DNA from: Chitinophagaceae bacterium
Lineage (GTDB): Bacteria; Bacteroidota; Bacteroidia; Chitinophagales; Chitinophagaceae
DNA length: 7,663 bases
Reading direction: 5' to 3'
NCBI GenBank assembly: GCA_025455245.1
Contig: JALOMX010000113.1
Coordinates: 1-7,663 of the forward strand
The first letter of the stretch is position 1, and every line of letters starts with the position of its first letter. The notes under the pieces were generated by a model, which was given only the letters and a program-made list of their open reading frames with translations, was not told the DNA's origin and did not search any database. Below, piece by piece: positions 6,260 to 7,663 of this stretch. The position numbers and the translations under genes are program-made.

Positions 6260-6583
6260 ATGAGGCTTCTTAATCTTTTGAATGCGTATAAACAATCATT
6301 CATCTGGCTTACGGCACTGGTATTATTGTTTCGTTTAGATGACGGCAAAGATTCTATAAGCTTCTGTATACCCTCTATGCTTGGATTTAGCTACTGTCCG
6401 GGTTGCGGAATAGGACATGCCATTCATCATGCACTTCATCTCAATTTTACAGATTCATTCAGGGCCCACTGGCTCGGCATTCCTGCAGCAATTGCTATCC
6501 TCTATTTAATTATTCAGCCATTTTTTTTACATCCCAAAATAAAAAGCTATGAACCACCAATCTATGATGATGACCATTCCTGA
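6260..6583 (+). CDS. DUF2752 small membrane protein
   Basis: This 107-residue protein has an N-terminal hydrophobic segment (about 13-25), the DUF2752 core and a second membrane helix (about 72-90). The core carries CIPSMLGFSYCPGCGIGHAI at 36-55. The CPxCG motif (C46, C49) after an upstream Cys (C36) is the family signature, and the cluster H53, H56, H57, H60 follows it. The tail is acidic (YDDDHS). DUF2752 has no established biochemical role; the Cys/His pattern suggests metal or redox chemistry, but that is inference. The ATG at 6260 is preferred because it gives a complete first helix. The last 35 bases overlap the TM2-domain gene in another frame, which suggests coupled translation. No strong promoter is seen in the 77-base gap before it, only TAATTTTA at 6234-6241, one base off the -7 consensus. 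Confidence 0.85.
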   Translation: MRLLNLLNAYKQSFIWLTALVLLFRLDDGKDSISFCIPSMLGFSYCPGCGIGHAIHHALHLNFTDSFRAHWLGIPAAIAILYLIIQPFFLHPKIKSYEPPIYDDDHS

Positions 6584-6911
6584 CCTGCAACCTGAGGAAC
6601 TCGCCGTTCTCAACGAACTAATGCAGGGCCTGGATGAAAGGCAAAAGGAACAATTGATTATGTTTTATCGAACCAAGCGTAAAGACAAGCAAACTATGAT
6701 TTTACTTGCTGCCATAGGCTTTCTGGGTGTAGCAGGTGTGCATCGTTTTATCATAGGGGATATAGCCCTTGGTATTTTATACATTTTAACACTTGGTTTT
6801 TGTTTCATCGGTACCATTATTGATATCGTGAATATCGGGCAAATGACCAATGACTTTAACCGGAAGCAGGCTGTTGAATCAGCCAATCTTGTTCGAATGA
6901 TGAGCAGGTAG
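6549..6911 (+). CDS. TM2 domain-containing protein
   Basis: This 120-residue protein has a soluble helical N-terminus (about 10-45: PEELAVLNELMQGLDERQK) and then a TM2 domain of two membrane helices joined by a short turn (about 49-66 and 70-93). The signature is IGFLGVAGVHRFIIGDIALG at 56-75, followed by GILYILTLGFCFIGTIIDI. TM2 proteins are small membrane proteins of unknown function, common beside DUF2752 genes in Bacteroidota as far as I recall. The start is uncertain. ATG at 6549 gives MNHQSMMMT, while ATGs at 6564, 6567 and 6570 are in frame; all overlap the DUF2752 gene, so coupling holds either way. A hairpin terminator follows 55 bases after the stop. Confidence 0.87.
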   Translation: MNHQSMMMTIPDLQPEELAVLNELMQGLDERQKEQLIMFYRTKRKDKQTMILLAAIGFLGVAGVHRFIIGDIALGILYILTLGFCFIGTIIDIVNIGQMTNDFNRKQAVESANLVRMMSR

Positions 6912-6966
6912 GTTAACAGTTTGCCTGTTTGGATTATTCTGTTATTTCACTAAAGACTTTCAAAGA

Positions 6967-6993
6967 AAAGGGCCGCATATTCAGCGGCCCTTT
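6967..6993. terminator. Bidirectional hairpin terminator between TM2 and dnaB
   Basis: AAAGGGCCGC (6967-6976) pairs perfectly over 10 bases with GCGGCCCTTT (6984-6993), leaving a 7-base loop. The plus-strand side continues TTTCACTATTTT. The minus-strand side reads TTTTCTTTG after the stem. It sits between two convergent genes and can end transcription from both. Confidence 0.85.
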
Positions 6994-7015
6994 CACTATT
7001 TTAAAGATCGATTTT

Positions 7016-7663
7016 CTAAAACAAGTCCTCTTCATTAAACCCTTCATCAAAATCAGTCATCTCATTCATTTTGGATGGTTTTTGAATAAACATGGCTGCA
7101 TCGCCTCCATCGGATCCTCCTGTGGATGGTTTTACCGGTTTAAAGTTAGAGGGTAGTCCCTGCCCGAAATCGTTGTCGTTTTCATCCCAGTCCACAAATC
7201 GCTGAATGTGGAGAAGGGCTTTCAGTTGAATGGTTTCAAGCGAACCGTTACGGTGTTTGGCAATTTTTACGATGGTTTCGCCTTTGTTGCTTTCACCGTG
7301 TTCGTTGGCGGTAATTTCATAGTATTCGGGGCGGTACAGGAACATAACCATATCGGCATCCTGTTCAATAGCGCCCGATTCGCGGAGATCACTCAGTTGA
7401 GGGATTTTGTTTCCTTCCTTTCGGCTTTCCACCGCACGACTCAACTGACTGAGCGCAATCACCGGTATGTTCAATTCTTTTGCAAGGCCTTTCAATGCAC
7501 GGCTGATACCGCTGATTTCCTGTTCGCGGTTCATGTTGCGGTTGTCGCTGCTCCCGCTCATAAGCTGCAGGTAGTCAATAATGATCATGCCTACCTTGTG
7601 CTGACTTACCATGCGGCGCACTTTGGCACGTAGTTCAAAAATGTTGAGTGCCGGGGTATCATC
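7016..7663 (-). CDS. dnaB: Replicative DNA helicase DnaB, C-terminal part
   Basis: This is the C-terminal 215 codons of a gene that enters from the right edge. The frame is open to the boundary and begins DDTPALNIFELRAK, a DnaB segment, so no start codon is in the window. DnaB is the hexameric ATP-driven helicase that unwinds the chromosomal replication fork. The RecA-like domain shows Walker B in GMIIIDYLQLMSG. Further on are IPVIALSQLSRAVESR, PQLSDLRESGAIEQDADMV and FLYRPEYY, then IVKIAKHRNGSLETIQL with the KHRNG motif near the ATP site of the adjacent subunit. Walker A and the N-terminal collar lie outside. After the conserved core there is a tail of about 50 residues, low in complexity and rich in Gly, Asp and Glu, ending DEGFNEEDLF. 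It converges on the TM2 gene and shares its terminator. Confidence 0.95.
   Translation of the reverse strand, partial: DDTPALNIFELRAKVRRMVSQHKVGMIIIDYLQLMSGSSDNRNMNREQEISGISRALKGLAKELNIPVIALSQLSRAVESRKEGNKIPQLSDLRESGAIEQDADMVMFLYRPEYYEITANEHGESNKGETIVKIAKHRNGSLETIQLKALLHIQRFVDWDENDNDFGQGLPSNFKPVKPSTGGSDGGDAAMFIQKPSKMNEMTDFDEGFNEEDLF

Noticed and set aside
7208..7633. 141-codon plus-strand open frame opposite dnaB
   Set aside because: It is antisense to conserved DnaB motifs, Phe/Val-rich in a way typical of reversed coding sequence, and has no family match.

Overview
The window looks like an ordinary chromosomal segment from a member of the Bacteroidota, probably of the Chitinophagaceae/Sphingobacteriales type. 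This is inferred from four things: A-rich translation leaders with little Shine-Dalgarno signal, a promoter matching the Bacteroidetes TTTG-N19-TAnnTTTG pattern, the family make-up of the genes, and small envelope genes typical of that phylum. No mobile element, CRISPR array, tRNA or rRNA is visible.

Layout, left to right. The 3' end of pyrD (class 2 dihydroorotate dehydrogenase) runs off the left edge. A TerC-family membrane protein follows on the same strand, with an unusual hydrophobic tail. It converges on rsmE (16S rRNA m3U1498 methyltransferase, minus strand). rsmE diverges from a lemA-like gene across a short AT-rich region that holds a three-arm AAACAAA/TTTGTTT repeat. lemA is followed, after 175 bases without a gene, by a large secreted or membrane DUF2207 protein. 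That protein has an extra N-terminal segment and a Gly/Ser tail ending in Trp. Next is a well-formed promoter driving an SPFH (band 7) membrane protein and a 59-residue Arc-like ribbon-helix-helix protein (6003-6182). Then comes an overlapping pair, a DUF2752 protein and a TM2-domain protein. A perfect 10-bp hairpin separates this pair from the convergent 3' end of dnaB (replicative helicase), which runs off the right edge.

How the genes fit together. pyrD, rsmE and dnaB are unrelated housekeeping genes. The middle is richer in envelope genes. LemA and DUF2207 form a recurrent bacterial pair of unknown role. SPFH plus the tiny RHH protein looks like a second two-gene unit. DUF2752 plus TM2 looks translationally coupled. 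The most interesting hypothesis is that the Arc-like protein controls, or partners with, the SPFH protein. A 19-bp near-perfect dyad lies just downstream of the SPFH -7 element, where an operator could sit. Nothing here proves a new system; the SPFH/RHH pair and the extended DUF2207 protein are the best leads.
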